From Rhodanobacter_A agri (GTDB lineage: Bacteria > Pseudomonadota > Gammaproteobacteria > Xanthomonadales > Rhodanobacteraceae), in contig NZ_JADIKL010000003.1 in NCBI RefSeq assembly GCF_044904705.1, positions 310,001-374,000 on the forward strand: 64,000 nucleotides of DNA, given 5' to 3'. This document shows positions 26,934 through 34,942 of the stretch, piece after piece. A program made the translations under genes and the position numbers. The notes beneath the pieces are model-generated. The model was not told the origin of the DNA and did not search any database. It worked only from the letters and a program-made list of their open reading frames with translations. Position 1 is the first letter of the stretch. The number at the start of each line of letters is the position of its first letter.

Positions 26934-28132
26934 ACATCGTGCTCGCCGTACTCGCCACCCTGGTGCTGGCCGCCGTCGCGGCAGTGGCGCTGGCGATCCG
27001 CTCTCGCAACATGCAGATCTGGCTGGGCAGCTACCTGCGCCGGCGCCCGCCGCCGCGTCCGGCCCGCGGGCCGGTGCACGTGATGTTCGCCTTCGTCGAC
27101 CACTTCGAACCGAACTGGGGCCGCGTCGACCTCGCCACCCAGCGCGCCCGCGTCGACCGCTGGTGTCGCGACTACCGTGCGCTGGCCGACCGCCACCGCG
27201 ACGCCGACGACCGCCCGCCGCAGCACAGCTTCTTCTATCCGGAAGAGGAATACGTCGAGGAACACCTCGACAAGCTGGCCGCGCTCTGCGCCGACGGCTA
27301 CGGCGAGATCGAGATCCACCTGCACCACGACAACGACACGCCGGAAAATTTCACCGCCACCATCGCCCGCTTCAACGCACTGCTGCACGAGCGCCATGGC
27401 GCGCTGCCGCGCGATCCACGCACCGGCCAGCTGCGCTTCGGCTTCATCCACGGCAACTGGTGCCTGGACAACTCACGCGCAGACGGCCGCTGGTGCGGCC
27501 TCAACAACGAGCTGATCCTGCTGCGCGAGCTGGGCTGCTACGCCGACTTCACCCTGCCCTCCGCGCCCAGCGACACGCAGACGCGCATGGTCAACAGCAT
27601 CTACTACGCCACCGACGACCCGTTGCGCCCGAAATCGCACGACAGCGGCGTGCCGGTGCGCACGGGCGGCTCGCCCAGCGGCGACTTGATGATCGTGCAG
27701 GGACCACTAGGCCTGAACTGGCGCGAGCGGCGCCTGGGCCTGGTGCCGCGCATCGAAAACGCCGACGTGCGCCGCGGCTGTCCGCCCACCCCGGCGCGCG
27801 TGGACCACTGGGTGCGCACCGGCATCCACGTCGAAGGCCGGCCCGAATGGATCTTCGTCAAAGTGCACACTCACGGCACCCAGGAGCGCGACATGGATAC
27901 CTTGCTGGGCGAAGCGGCCGAGCGCATGCACGCGCACCTGGAGCAGGCCTACAACGATGGCGAGCGCCACGTGCTCCATTACGTCACCGCACGCGAGATG
28001 TACAACATCATCAAGGCTGCCGAGGCGGGGCGTAGCGGCAATCCGCACGACTATCGCGACTTCGAGCTGCCGCCTCCGCCGCACCGTGTGCGCAGCGCAA
28101 TGGCGACCGCCGCACGCGAGGCGGTGGAATAG
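26930..28132 (+). CDS. Membrane-anchored deacetylase-like protein of polysaccharide loci, function unknown
   Basis: A 400-residue protein with one N-terminal membrane helix (about 3-22) and a large domain I recognise only as a conserved hypothetical of exopolysaccharide loci. Several His/Asp-rich clusters resemble metal sites of the NodB/glycoside-hydrolase-deacetylase fold: FVDHFEPNW near 49, EIHLHHDNDTPENF near 128, GFIHGNWCLDNS near 172 and FVKVHTHGT near 308. A deacetylase or related sugar-processing role is plausible, but I cannot match the canonical motif order, so no reaction is assigned. It is the last gene of the plus-strand run and ends 1 bp before the convergent minus-strand gene. 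Confidence 0.7.
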   Translation: MNIVLAVLATLVLAAVAAVALAIRSRNMQIWLGSYLRRRPPPRPARGPVHVMFAFVDHFEPNWGRVDLATQRARVDRWCRDYRALADRHRDADDRPPQHSFFYPEEEYVEEHLDKLAALCADGYGEIEIHLHHDNDTPENFTATIARFNALLHERHGALPRDPRTGQLRFGFIHGNWCLDNSRADGRWCGLNNELILLRELGCYADFTLPSAPSDTQTRMVNSIYYATDDPLRPKSHDSGVPVRTGGSPSGDLMIVQGPLGLNWRERRLGLVPRIENADVRRGCPPTPARVDHWVRTGIHVEGRPEWIFVKVHTHGTQERDMDTLLGEAAERMHAHLEQAYNDGERHVLHYVTAREMYNIIKAAEAGRSGNPHDYRDFELPPPPHRVRSAMATAAREAVE

Positions 28133-28133
28133 C

Positions 28134-28964
28134 TCAGCCGGCCGGCGCCGCCTTCGGCGCCGGGAAATGCTCCTGCAGCCAGCCTTCGACATGGCCGAAC
28201 AGGCGCTCGCGGTCGCAGACCAGGGTGTAGGTATGGTCGGTGCCGTCGAGCAGGTCCATGCGCAGCGCCGGATGCCCCGCCACGGCGCGGCCATAGCATT
28301 CGCGGAACTGGCGTGGGTGGTTGAACTGCTCGCCGATGCCGCCGCTGTAGACGAAGTACAGCTTCAAGCCGCGCGCCAGCATCTCGACGAGCTCGCCGCG
28401 CACCTGCTCACGGGGTGGATAGATGCTGCCGAAGGTGACTTCCTCCGGCTCCACCACCTGGCGCAGCTTGCGCGCAAAAAAGCCGTGCCAGCGCGCGGGA
28501 CTGAGCAGCCTCGGCAGGTAGTGGCGCAGCTTGAAGCCGGGGGTGCGGTAGATGTAGCCGTCCAGGAAGATCGCGCCGGCCACGCTCGCCGTGGCGTGCG
28601 CGGCGATGTGCGCGCTCTGCGCGCCGCGGCACAGGCCGACGAGCACGAAACGCGTGCAGCCGGCATGGCTCGCCAGCAGCGCGGCGGCATCGCTCACGTC
28701 GGCGCGTACCTGCTGCTCGCGCGAGCCGGCTTCCGCACTGGCGCCGCTGTCGCCCATGGTGGACAAATCGAAGCGCAGGCTGGGATAGCCGAGCGCATTG
28801 AGCCGGCGGGTCAGGTCCACGTGCAGGCGGAACGGGCCGACGCGATGCATCAGGCCGGTGTTGAGTACGATCACGCCCACCGTGGCGTGTGCGCCGGACG
28901 GCAGGCCGGCCACGCCCACCAGGTGCTGGGCGCGGCCGAAGCGGAAGACTCGCTCGGGCATCAT
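28134..28964 (-). CDS. Alpha/beta-hydrolase, exosortase A system-associated type 1 (Cys nucleophile)
   Basis: A 276-residue alpha/beta-hydrolase whose nucleophile elbow reads GLCRGA near 111, with Cys where Ser is usual. LRFDLSTMGDSG near 64-75 and DGTDHTY near 242, carrying the catalytic-position His, fit the fold. Organisation and motifs match the family called 'hydrolase 1, exosortase A system-associated' (TIGR03100, from memory), which accompanies PEP-CTERM polysaccharide genes. The start overlaps the preceding hydrolase gene by ATGA. A GC-rich hairpin (28144-28161) lies in its last codons, next to the end of the convergent operon. Substrate unknown; acyl or peptidyl thioester cleavage is possible because no thioesterase occurs in the NRPS proteins. 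Confidence 0.8.
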   Translation of the reverse strand: MMPERVFRFGRAQHLVGVAGLPSGAHATVGVIVLNTGLMHRVGPFRLHVDLTRRLNALGYPSLRFDLSTMGDSGASAEAGSREQQVRADVSDAAALLASHAGCTRFVLVGLCRGAQSAHIAAHATASVAGAIFLDGYIYRTPGFKLRHYLPRLLSPARWHGFFARKLRQVVEPEEVTFGSIYPPREQVRGELVEMLARGLKLYFVYSGGIGEQFNHPRQFRECYGRAVAGHPALRMDLLDGTDHTYTLVCDRERLFGHVEGWLQEHFPAPKAAPAG

Positions 28965-29731
28965 GCGGCCTGCTCCACCGCCTCGCTCACCAGGCGCAGC
29001 AGGTCGGGGGCGAGGATCGCGTGCTCCAGCCGGTGCAGGTCGCCCCAGTACGTGCCCGGCTGCATCGCGGCCACCTGCGCGCCGGCCTCGGCCAGCGGCG
29101 ACCAGCCACCCGCCGCCTCAGGCAGCGAGTCGACAATCACGGTAGGCACCCGTGCCGGTTCGGCACGCCAGGCGGCTACCTGTGCGCGCCAGTGCGGGCT
29201 GACCGGGAAACCCAGCCACTGCCCATCCGCGTCCGCTGTACTGCGCGGGCGGGCATAGTGCAGCGGGTCGTTGCGCAACGCCTCCTGCCAGGCGTCGAGC
29301 TCGGCCACATGCCTGGCCCCGTCCAGCACCGGGTCCCACAGGATCAGGCGCGCGAAACCCACCGCCGGTGCCGCTGCCAGCGCCAGGCTGCCGCCCAGCT
29401 GCGCGCCGAAGCCGATCACCCTGGCGCAACCGCTGCGCACACGCAGTTCGGCCGCCGCGCTGCGGATGTCGGCAAGGCAGTGCTGCCAGTCCAGCGCCAG
29501 GCTGTCGCCGGCCGAATCGCCGCTGCCGCGGTAGTCGAAACGCAAGCTGCAAATGCCGCGCGCGGCGAGACCGACAGCCAGTTGGCGGTAGATCCGATGC
29601 GTGCGCATCAGCGCCTGGCCCAACGGGGGGCACAGCAACACGCCCATCGGCGCATGGCCGGCGACGCCGTGGTACACCCCCATCAGCGTTCCGTCGCGAC
29701 CGAACTGGCAGGGCTCCGATGCCGGCGTCAT
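28961..29731 (-). CDS. Alpha/beta-hydrolase, exosortase A system-associated type 2 (no nucleophile)
   Basis: A 256-residue alpha/beta-hydrolase-fold protein. SLRFDYRGSGDS near 61-72 is clear, but the nucleophile elbow reads GFGAQLGGS near 107, with no Ser or Cys at the expected place. That agrees with what I recall of 'hydrolase 2, exosortase A system-associated' (TIGR03101), in which the elbow is WGLRLGA-like. It may be a binding partner of hydrolase 1 rather than an enzyme. The start overlaps the stop of the beta-barrel gene by ATGA. Confidence 0.78.
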   Translation of the reverse strand: MTPASEPCQFGRDGTLMGVYHGVAGHAPMGVLLCPPLGQALMRTHRIYRQLAVGLAARGICSLRFDYRGSGDSAGDSLALDWQHCLADIRSAAAELRVRSGCARVIGFGAQLGGSLALAAAPAVGFARLILWDPVLDGARHVAELDAWQEALRNDPLHYARPRSTADADGQWLGFPVSPHWRAQVAAWRAEPARVPTVIVDSLPEAAGGWSPLAEAGAQVAAMQPGTYWGDLHRLEHAILAPDLLRLVSEAVEQAA

Positions 29732-31038
29732 CGCTGGTAGACGACCCCGAAATAGACTTCCGTCTCCCGGTAGCCCTCGCCCGGCGCGGTGCTGGTGCGA
29801 TGCTGGTTGACCACGGACACGCGCCAGCTCCAGTGGCTGTTCATGAACTGGCGCAAGGCGACGCCGACGTTGCGCGTGGTGTCGCGACGCGCCAGCGTGG
29901 TGTAGTCCTCCCGCTCGATGTTGGCGAAGCCCGAGAGCGTCAGCCGCGGGTTGATGCGGTAATTCACGCCGAGATCGCCGCCGCGCCCGGTCTGGTCGGG
30001 CTGCAGGCCTTCCAGGTAGTGCAACTTGCGGTACCACGGCGACAGGCTGACGGTGAGACGGTCGCCGATGTAGTCGTAATGGCCTTCCACGCGCTGCTCG
30101 AGATAGACCCCGCTGCCGATCACCGCGCCGCCGGTCTGGATGCTCAACGGTGGCGTGAGCGGCGCGCCGTTGTCCATCGGGTCGGCCAGGCTGATGAGAT
30201 CCTGCGCGGCATCCGAGTAATTGCGCATGTAGGCGACCCCGAACGCATTGCGGGCGTTCGCATGCCACTTGAGGCTGGCGCGCACAAGCGGGGTGGAGGC
30301 CGAGCCGTAGCCGCGATCGAAGCTGAGGTGCGACCAGCCTGCCGCCACGTCCAGGTCCAGTTTCGCGAGCTTGCGCACGTAGCGTACGAACGCCTCGTCG
30401 CGGCTGTAGTTCACCTCGCTGCTGTCGTCGAAGTTGACCTCCTGGGCCTCCAGGTTGAATGAGAGCTGGCTTGTCGGCGAGACGTCGCGGATCAGCCGCA
30501 GCGCGCCGTCGCCGCGCGAGGAGTCGAACTGGGTGGTGCGCGAGGCGCGGCTGTTGATGTAGCGCAGCTCCGCCTGGCCGTGCAGCGCGCTGCCCAGGTT
30601 GAAGTACAGGGTCGGGCCCACCGTCAGCACGTTGGTCTGTTGCTGGTTGCCAGGCCCGTTGCTGGCCAGCGAGGAGATCGGCTGCACGCTGGCGTAGTCC
30701 TGCGCCATGAAATCCAGCCGCTGCGGCAGCACCGTCCAGTTCACCTGGCCGGCCAGCTCGCCGAACTTCTGGTTCGCGTAGTTGCCGCCCAGATAGTCGC
30801 GGTATTCCGCTCCGCCGGCGACGTGTGCCTGCAGTGTCGCGCCCCGCTGGTCGTAGTCGAAGCCGAAGCCGGGAACCAGCAACCACTGGCTTGCCGGCGC
30901 CGTGTCGCTGAGGTTGATGTTGTCGCTGTGCTCGACGCCACCGTACAGCACGTAGTCGAACTGACCGGCGACCGCCGGACCGGCGGTAAACGCCAGGGCC
31001 AGCGCGATGGTGCGGGCGAGTCGGTTAGATGCGGGCAT
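29728..31038 (-). CDS. PEP-CTERM-system-associated outer-membrane beta-barrel protein (TIGR03016-like)
   Basis: A 436-residue protein with a signal peptide cleaved near AVA-GQF (about residue 25), many alternating amphipathic strands, and a C-terminal strand ending VYFGVVYQR, usual for outer-membrane barrels. FDYVLYGGVEHSDNINLS near the start is the hallmark of the PEP-CTERM system-associated outer-membrane family. GGAGG sits 6-10 bases before ATG 31038. It probably forms the outer-membrane component through which the polymer leaves or is modified. It is followed, with ATGA overlap, by the two hydrolases and preceded by a 79-bp gap after the ATPase gene. Confidence 0.85.
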   Translation of the reverse strand: MPASNRLARTIALALAFTAGPAVAGQFDYVLYGGVEHSDNINLSDTAPASQWLLVPGFGFDYDQRGATLQAHVAGGAEYRDYLGGNYANQKFGELAGQVNWTVLPQRLDFMAQDYASVQPISSLASNGPGNQQQTNVLTVGPTLYFNLGSALHGQAELRYINSRASRTTQFDSSRGDGALRLIRDVSPTSQLSFNLEAQEVNFDDSSEVNYSRDEAFVRYVRKLAKLDLDVAAGWSHLSFDRGYGSASTPLVRASLKWHANARNAFGVAYMRNYSDAAQDLISLADPMDNGAPLTPPLSIQTGGAVIGSGVYLEQRVEGHYDYIGDRLTVSLSPWYRKLHYLEGLQPDQTGRGGDLGVNYRINPRLTLSGFANIEREDYTTLARRDTTRNVGVALRQFMNSHWSWRVSVVNQHRTSTAPGEGYRETEVYFGVVYQR

Positions 31039-31117
31039 GGCTGCCTCCAGCAATCGTTGCGCGGCCGTCGCTCCCGTCCGGCCCCCTGTGGCCGGAACGG
31101 TGGGCCGCCGCGGGGCC

Positions 31118-31888
31118 TCAGGGCGCCTGGTTGAACACCACGCCGGCCAGCTTCTCCGGCTCGAAATGGGCCACCGCCTGGCTGATCGCAGCAGGAGTAT
31201 CGCGGCCATAGCCGGCCACCACCACCACAAAATCGGCAAGGTCGGAGAGGATGCGTGCGTCCGGCGAGCCCTTGATGGTGGGGCCGTCCAGGAACAGGTA
31301 GCGGTCCGGGTAGCGGTGGCGCATCGAGTCGAGCAGCGCATGCATGCGGAACGAGGAGAAGTACTCGCCGCTGCCCTCGCGCGCCTCGCCCACCGGGATC
31401 AGGCGCAGGCGCGGCACGCCGGTGGCGTAGATCTTCGATGCGATGCCTTGCGCCGGGTGTTCGAGGAAATCGATCAGACCGCCGTTGGCCGGGTCGACGT
31501 CCAGCGCGCGATGCTGTTCCGGGTAGCGCAGGTTGCAGTCGATCAACAGGCTGGTCCGGGCCTCGTCGAAGGCGAACGCGGCGGCCAGGTTGCGCGCCAC
31601 GAAGCTGGCCCCCGAGCGCGGGCTGACCGCGACCACCAGGGTGATGAAGTTGCTGGGGCCGGCCATGCCGAGCAGGCGCGTGCGGATCTCGCGGAAGACA
31701 TCCGACTCTGCCCGCGAACCCGCCTCGCGATGGATCAGCCGGCGCTCCTCCAGCTGCCGCGGCGCCAGCGCACGCGGTTCGGCCATCAGCGCAATGGAGT
31801 GCTCGGATGCCTGCTGCGGCAGATGGTCGGCGTTGCCGGCCTCGCCGGCCCGCAGCACGGCACCGGAAATCGATTCGTCGGGCTTCAT
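31118..31888 (-). CDS. CpsD/BY-kinase-like ATPase with degenerate P-loop
   Basis: A 256-residue homologue of the cytoplasmic half of polysaccharide co-polymerase kinases (XrtA-associated autokinase, CpsD, EpsB type). The fold is recognisable: SDVFREIRTRL, LLIDCNLRYPE (Walker A' region) and YLFLDGP (Walker B). The Walker A loop, normally GxGKS/T, reads SPRSGASFVARNL near 88-100 and has no lysine. There is no C-terminal tyrosine cluster. ATP binding or kinase activity is therefore doubtful; it may be a structural regulator of the neighbouring Wzz-type protein. It overlaps that gene by ATGA. Confidence 0.82.
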   Translation of the reverse strand: MKPDESISGAVLRAGEAGNADHLPQQASEHSIALMAEPRALAPRQLEERRLIHREAGSRAESDVFREIRTRLLGMAGPSNFITLVVAVSPRSGASFVARNLAAAFAFDEARTSLLIDCNLRYPEQHRALDVDPANGGLIDFLEHPAQGIASKIYATGVPRLRLIPVGEAREGSGEYFSSFRMHALLDSMRHRYPDRYLFLDGPTIKGSPDARILSDLADFVVVVAGYGRDTPAAISQAVAHFEPEKLAGVVFNQAP

Positions 31889-33426
31889 GCCGCCCCCTTG
31901 AGCTTGAACACGAACAAGGTGAGATAAGACACCACCACCACCGCCAGGATCAGCGCCAGCACGAGGTTCTGCAACTGCGCCCGGCGCCGGTCATGCGGCG
32001 TGGCGTAGTAGGGCACCGTGGCCAGTACGGGCAGGCCGGTGAGCCGTTCGAGCTGCCCGGCCGAACGCACGCGCGGATCGAACCGGGCGATGCCGAACAG
32101 CAGGCCCAGCGGCAACGCCAGGCTCAGCAGGACGCCGCCCACGGCGAAATGCATGAAGCGCAGCCCGGTGGGGATCAACGGCATCGTCGCCGGATTTTGC
32201 ACGGCGAAGGTCAGGCCTTGCTGCGTGGCGTCCAGGTCCATCGACACGCGTGCGTTCTCGCGGCGCTTGAGCAGATCCTGGTAGACGTCGCGGTTGACGT
32301 CGTAGTCGCGGGTGAGTTCGGCGGTGGCGTTCTCGGAGCCGGCGATGCGCTTGCTGCGGTCGAGCTCGGCATCCAGCATCGCCTGACTCGCGTTCATCCG
32401 CGCCGTGGCCGCGGCGATCTGGCCGCGCAGATCGGTCAGCTGGCTCTTGATCTGCTGGTACAGCGGGTTGAACTGCGCATTGCCCAGCGAGGCCGGCTTG
32501 CCGTTCGGGTTCTGCCGGTTGCGTTCGGCTTGCGCCAGTTGCTGCTGCAGATCCTGCATCTGGTGGCGCACGCGCACCACGTCGGGGTAGTCGTCGGTGT
32601 AGGTGAGCAGCAACTTGTCCAGCTGCGCCTGCAAGTCGGCCAACTGGGCCTGGTACAGGCCTGCCGTGGTCTGCACGGCGGAGACCTCCGATTCGCCGGA
32701 CAGCTGCGCTACCAGCGAGGCTTCCTGCGAGCGCTTCTCCATCAAGTCCATGCGTGCGTTTTCCACCTGCGAGCGCAGGTCGTTGACGCGTGCCGCGGTG
32801 GCTGCCTCGCTGCCCGGACGCGCGTCGGCGTTCTCCTCGCGATAGGTTTTCAGCTTGTCTTCGGCGCCAGTGAGTTTGCGCTTGTAGGCCTCGACCTGGC
32901 TGTTGATGAAGTTGAAGGCGTCGCGGCTCTCACGCTGCTTGGAGGCCAGGCTCTCGCTGATGAACAGCTGCCCGAACAGCCGCGTGACGTGGTAGGTGCG
33001 CGCCGGGTCGGAGTCGTAGTAGCTGATGGTCAGCAGATTGTCGCGCGAGAACTTCACCGTGGTGCGCGACTTGATGCCGTTGGTGATGCGGTCCAGCTCC
33101 ACCGGGGTCGGATGGCCAGCCAGCCAGCCGCCCTCTGCCAGCACCTTGTCCAGCACCCGGGGGGTGAGGATCACCGCGCGCGCGATGTCGGCGCGGTTGG
33201 CGTTGGCGGTGGGCGTGGCGGCACCCTGCATCAGGGGCGCGATGATGCTGCTCTCCTGCACCAGGATGGTGGTGGAGGCCTCGTACTTCTTCGGCCACAG
33301 CACGCCGAGAAACAGCGCCGCCAGCATGATCGCGGCGAAGATCAGCCCCAGCGCGATGCGTCGGCGGCGGCCCTCCTCCAGCAGTACGGGCAGCAGGTCC
33401 TGGAGTGAAATCGATTGTTCGTTCAT
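31885..33426 (-). CDS. Polysaccharide chain-length determinant, Wzz/GumC type
   Basis: A 513-residue inner-membrane protein with an N-terminal helix (about 25-45), a Wzz domain (YEASTTILVQ), a long coiled-coil periplasmic region rich in Gln/Ala (about 170-400, RHQMQDLQQQLAQAE), and C-terminal hydrophobic stretches near 425-450 and 487-506. The middle helix is preceded by the PATMPLIPTGL type Pro-rich segment. Size and plan match the PEP-CTERM/XrtA chain-length determinant and GumC families. It controls polymer length and links the inner-membrane machinery to the Wza-type exporter. A start at 33426 is preceded by GGAGGCGAGC. It is the second gene after the minus-strand promoter. Confidence 0.9.
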   Translation of the reverse strand: MNEQSISLQDLLPVLLEEGRRRRIALGLIFAAIMLAALFLGVLWPKKYEASTTILVQESSIIAPLMQGAATPTANANRADIARAVILTPRVLDKVLAEGGWLAGHPTPVELDRITNGIKSRTTVKFSRDNLLTISYYDSDPARTYHVTRLFGQLFISESLASKQRESRDAFNFINSQVEAYKRKLTGAEDKLKTYREENADARPGSEAATAARVNDLRSQVENARMDLMEKRSQEASLVAQLSGESEVSAVQTTAGLYQAQLADLQAQLDKLLLTYTDDYPDVVRVRHQMQDLQQQLAQAERNRQNPNGKPASLGNAQFNPLYQQIKSQLTDLRGQIAAATARMNASQAMLDAELDRSKRIAGSENATAELTRDYDVNRDVYQDLLKRRENARVSMDLDATQQGLTFAVQNPATMPLIPTGLRFMHFAVGGVLLSLALPLGLLFGIARFDPRVRSAGQLERLTGLPVLATVPYYATPHDRRRAQLQNLVLALILAVVVVSYLTLFVFKLKGAA

Positions 33427-33469
33427 GGCGCTCGCCTCCGTTCCCTGAGGCCCCCTTTAGGCGTCTTCT

Positions 33470-34093
33470 TCAGAAGGTGCGCTGCGGCACCGTGATCACG
33501 TCGCCCGGCTGCAGCGGATAGTTGGTCGCCAGGTTGCCGTCGTTGAGGATCTTGCCCAGGTTCACGGCGTAGGCCTGGCTGTCTCCCTGGCCGGCGCGGC
33601 GGTAGAGCTCGGTGCGGTCCGGCGAGGCGTATTCGGTGACGCCGCCGGCCGCGAGCACTACATCGAGCACGGTCATGCCCGGGCGGTAAGGCAGCGAGAC
33701 GGGAGTGCGCACCGCGCCGGTGACGCGCACACGGGCAAGGTATTCGTGGCTGCGCAGCTGGGTCAGGATCACCGCCACCTGCGGATCGCGCACATAGGCC
33801 TTGAGCTTGTCGCGGATGGTGGCGGCCACTTCCTCGGAGGTCTGCCCGCCGGCTTGCACGTCGCCGATCAGCGGCACGGTGACCTTGCCGTCAGGGCGCA
33901 CCGGCACCGATACGCTGAGGTCGGGGTTATGCCACACCGACACCTGCAACTGGTCGTCCACGCCGATGCGGTAGTCGTTGACCGCCATGGCGTCGGCGTT
34001 GACTTTCGGCGGCTGGGTCGACGGCGTCACCGCAGCGCAGCCGCTTACTACAAGAGTCAGCAGCAACACAACGAGCACGATAAGGCGCTTCAT
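33470..34093 (-). CDS. Wza-type polysaccharide export lipoprotein
   Basis: A 207-residue lipoprotein. The signal peptide ends in VVSGC, a lipobox with the lipid-bearing Cys near 19 for start 34093. Poly_export domain strands follow (YRIGVDDQLQVSVWHNPDLS, GKVTVPLIGDVQ, AYVRDPQVAV), then a SLBB-type domain (VRVTGAVRTPVSLP, then LQPGDVITVPQ). It is short like other exosortase-type export proteins and lacks the extra domains of E. coli Wza. ATG 34093 is preferred over ATG 34099 because AGGGGG lies six bases before it. It is the first gene of the minus-strand export operon and should form the outer-membrane or periplasmic export channel. Confidence 0.92.
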   Translation of the reverse strand: MKRLIVLVVLLLTLVVSGCAAVTPSTQPPKVNADAMAVNDYRIGVDDQLQVSVWHNPDLSVSVPVRPDGKVTVPLIGDVQAGGQTSEEVAATIRDKLKAYVRDPQVAVILTQLRSHEYLARVRVTGAVRTPVSLPYRPGMTVLDVVLAAGGVTEYASPDRTELYRRAGQGDSQAYAVNLGKILNDGNLATNYPLQPGDVITVPQRTF

Positions 34094-34125
34094 GGTCATC
34101 CCCCTGAATCTGTGACCCAGACGTT

Positions 34126-34153
34126 AGCATATTGTGAACCAGCAAGACGTAAA
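34126..34153 (-). promoter_or_regulatory. Candidate promoter of the minus-strand export operon
   Basis: On the minus strand, TTTACG (34153-34148) and TATGCT (34131-34126) are separated by 16 bp in a locally AT-rich stretch. The start would fall near 34118, about 25 bases before the Wza-type start codon. It is the only sigma70-like pair seen between the divergent-looking GNAT end and the exporter gene. Confidence 0.45.
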
Positions 34154-34220
34154 TCGGTGTGAAATCCCCTGCTCCGCCCATCGCCGCCGGCACCGGCCGG
34201 AAGTGCATCGCCTGCCGGAC

Positions 34221-34910
34221 TCAATCCACCCCGGCGTCGCGCCGGAGCACCGCCACATTCACCTCGCAACGCAGCCGGAAACCCAGCGACTCGTAGAGGC
34301 GGATCGCCGCCGTGTTGCTCTTCCATGCATGCAGGAAGGCCGTGTCGCCGCGTGCGGCAATACCGGCGGCGACCTGCCGGGACAGGCGCCGGGCCAGCCC
34401 GCGGCCGCGGAAATCCGGATGCGTGCATACCCCGCTGACCTCGGTATACCCCGGGAAGCGGAAGCGCTCTCCCGCCATCGCGGCGAGCCGCCCGTCGATG
34501 CGGACGCCGACGAAACGGCCCATGCGATGGGTGTGGCGCAGGAACGGGCCCGGCTCGGTGAGCGTCGCCAGCGCCAGCATCTCCTCCGCATCCCCGTCGT
34601 CCAGCAGCAGCACCGTTTCCGGACCGGCCTCCGGCGTGATATCTCCGGCGGCAACCATCTGCACGCCCCTGGCGGTCTTGGCCGCCGCCAGGCCGGGCGG
34701 GATGCATATCTCCGGCACCTGCAGCACGAACACCGGCTCCGCCGGCCGCACCAGCCGGGCCAGCGCCGCCAGCGCTTCGGCACCGTCGTCGCGCGCGGAG
34801 GCGAAGCGATTGATATCCGGCCGGTAGCACCGCGCCAGCGCATCGCCCAGCGCCAGTTCCGCATGCACGCTGGTCAGGCTGGCCCATACCGGCCGATCGA
34901 GCGGTTCCAT
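34221..34910 (-). CDS. GNAT-family N-acetyltransferase
   Basis: A 229-residue protein with a C-terminal GNAT domain of the FR47-like type: EVSGVCTHPDFRGRGLARRL near 160-180 is motif A with the R/Q-x-x-G-x-G/A acetyl-CoA loop, and SNTAAIRLYESLGF near 198 is motif B. The N-terminal half (about 1-110) is a less conserved GNAT-like lobe. It uses acetyl-CoA to acylate an amine; the acceptor is unknown. AAGGTGACGC precedes ATG 34910. It sits between the export operon promoter and the GH39 gene, on the same strand. Confidence 0.88.
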   Translation of the reverse strand: MEPLDRPVWASLTSVHAELALGDALARCYRPDINRFASARDDGAEALAALARLVRPAEPVFVLQVPEICIPPGLAAAKTARGVQMVAAGDITPEAGPETVLLLDDGDAEEMLALATLTEPGPFLRHTHRMGRFVGVRIDGRLAAMAGERFRFPGYTEVSGVCTHPDFRGRGLARRLSRQVAAGIAARGDTAFLHAWKSNTAAIRLYESLGFRLRCEVNVAVLRRDAGVD

Positions 34911-34942
34911 GCGTCACCTTCTTCCGGATCAGGCAGGCCAGC

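Noticed and set aside
28144..28161. GGCGCCG-CCTT-CGGCGCC hairpin as terminator of the plus-strand operon
   Set aside because: The stem is good, but it lies in the last codons of the convergent hydrolase gene and has no T-run on either strand, so it was not called as a terminator.
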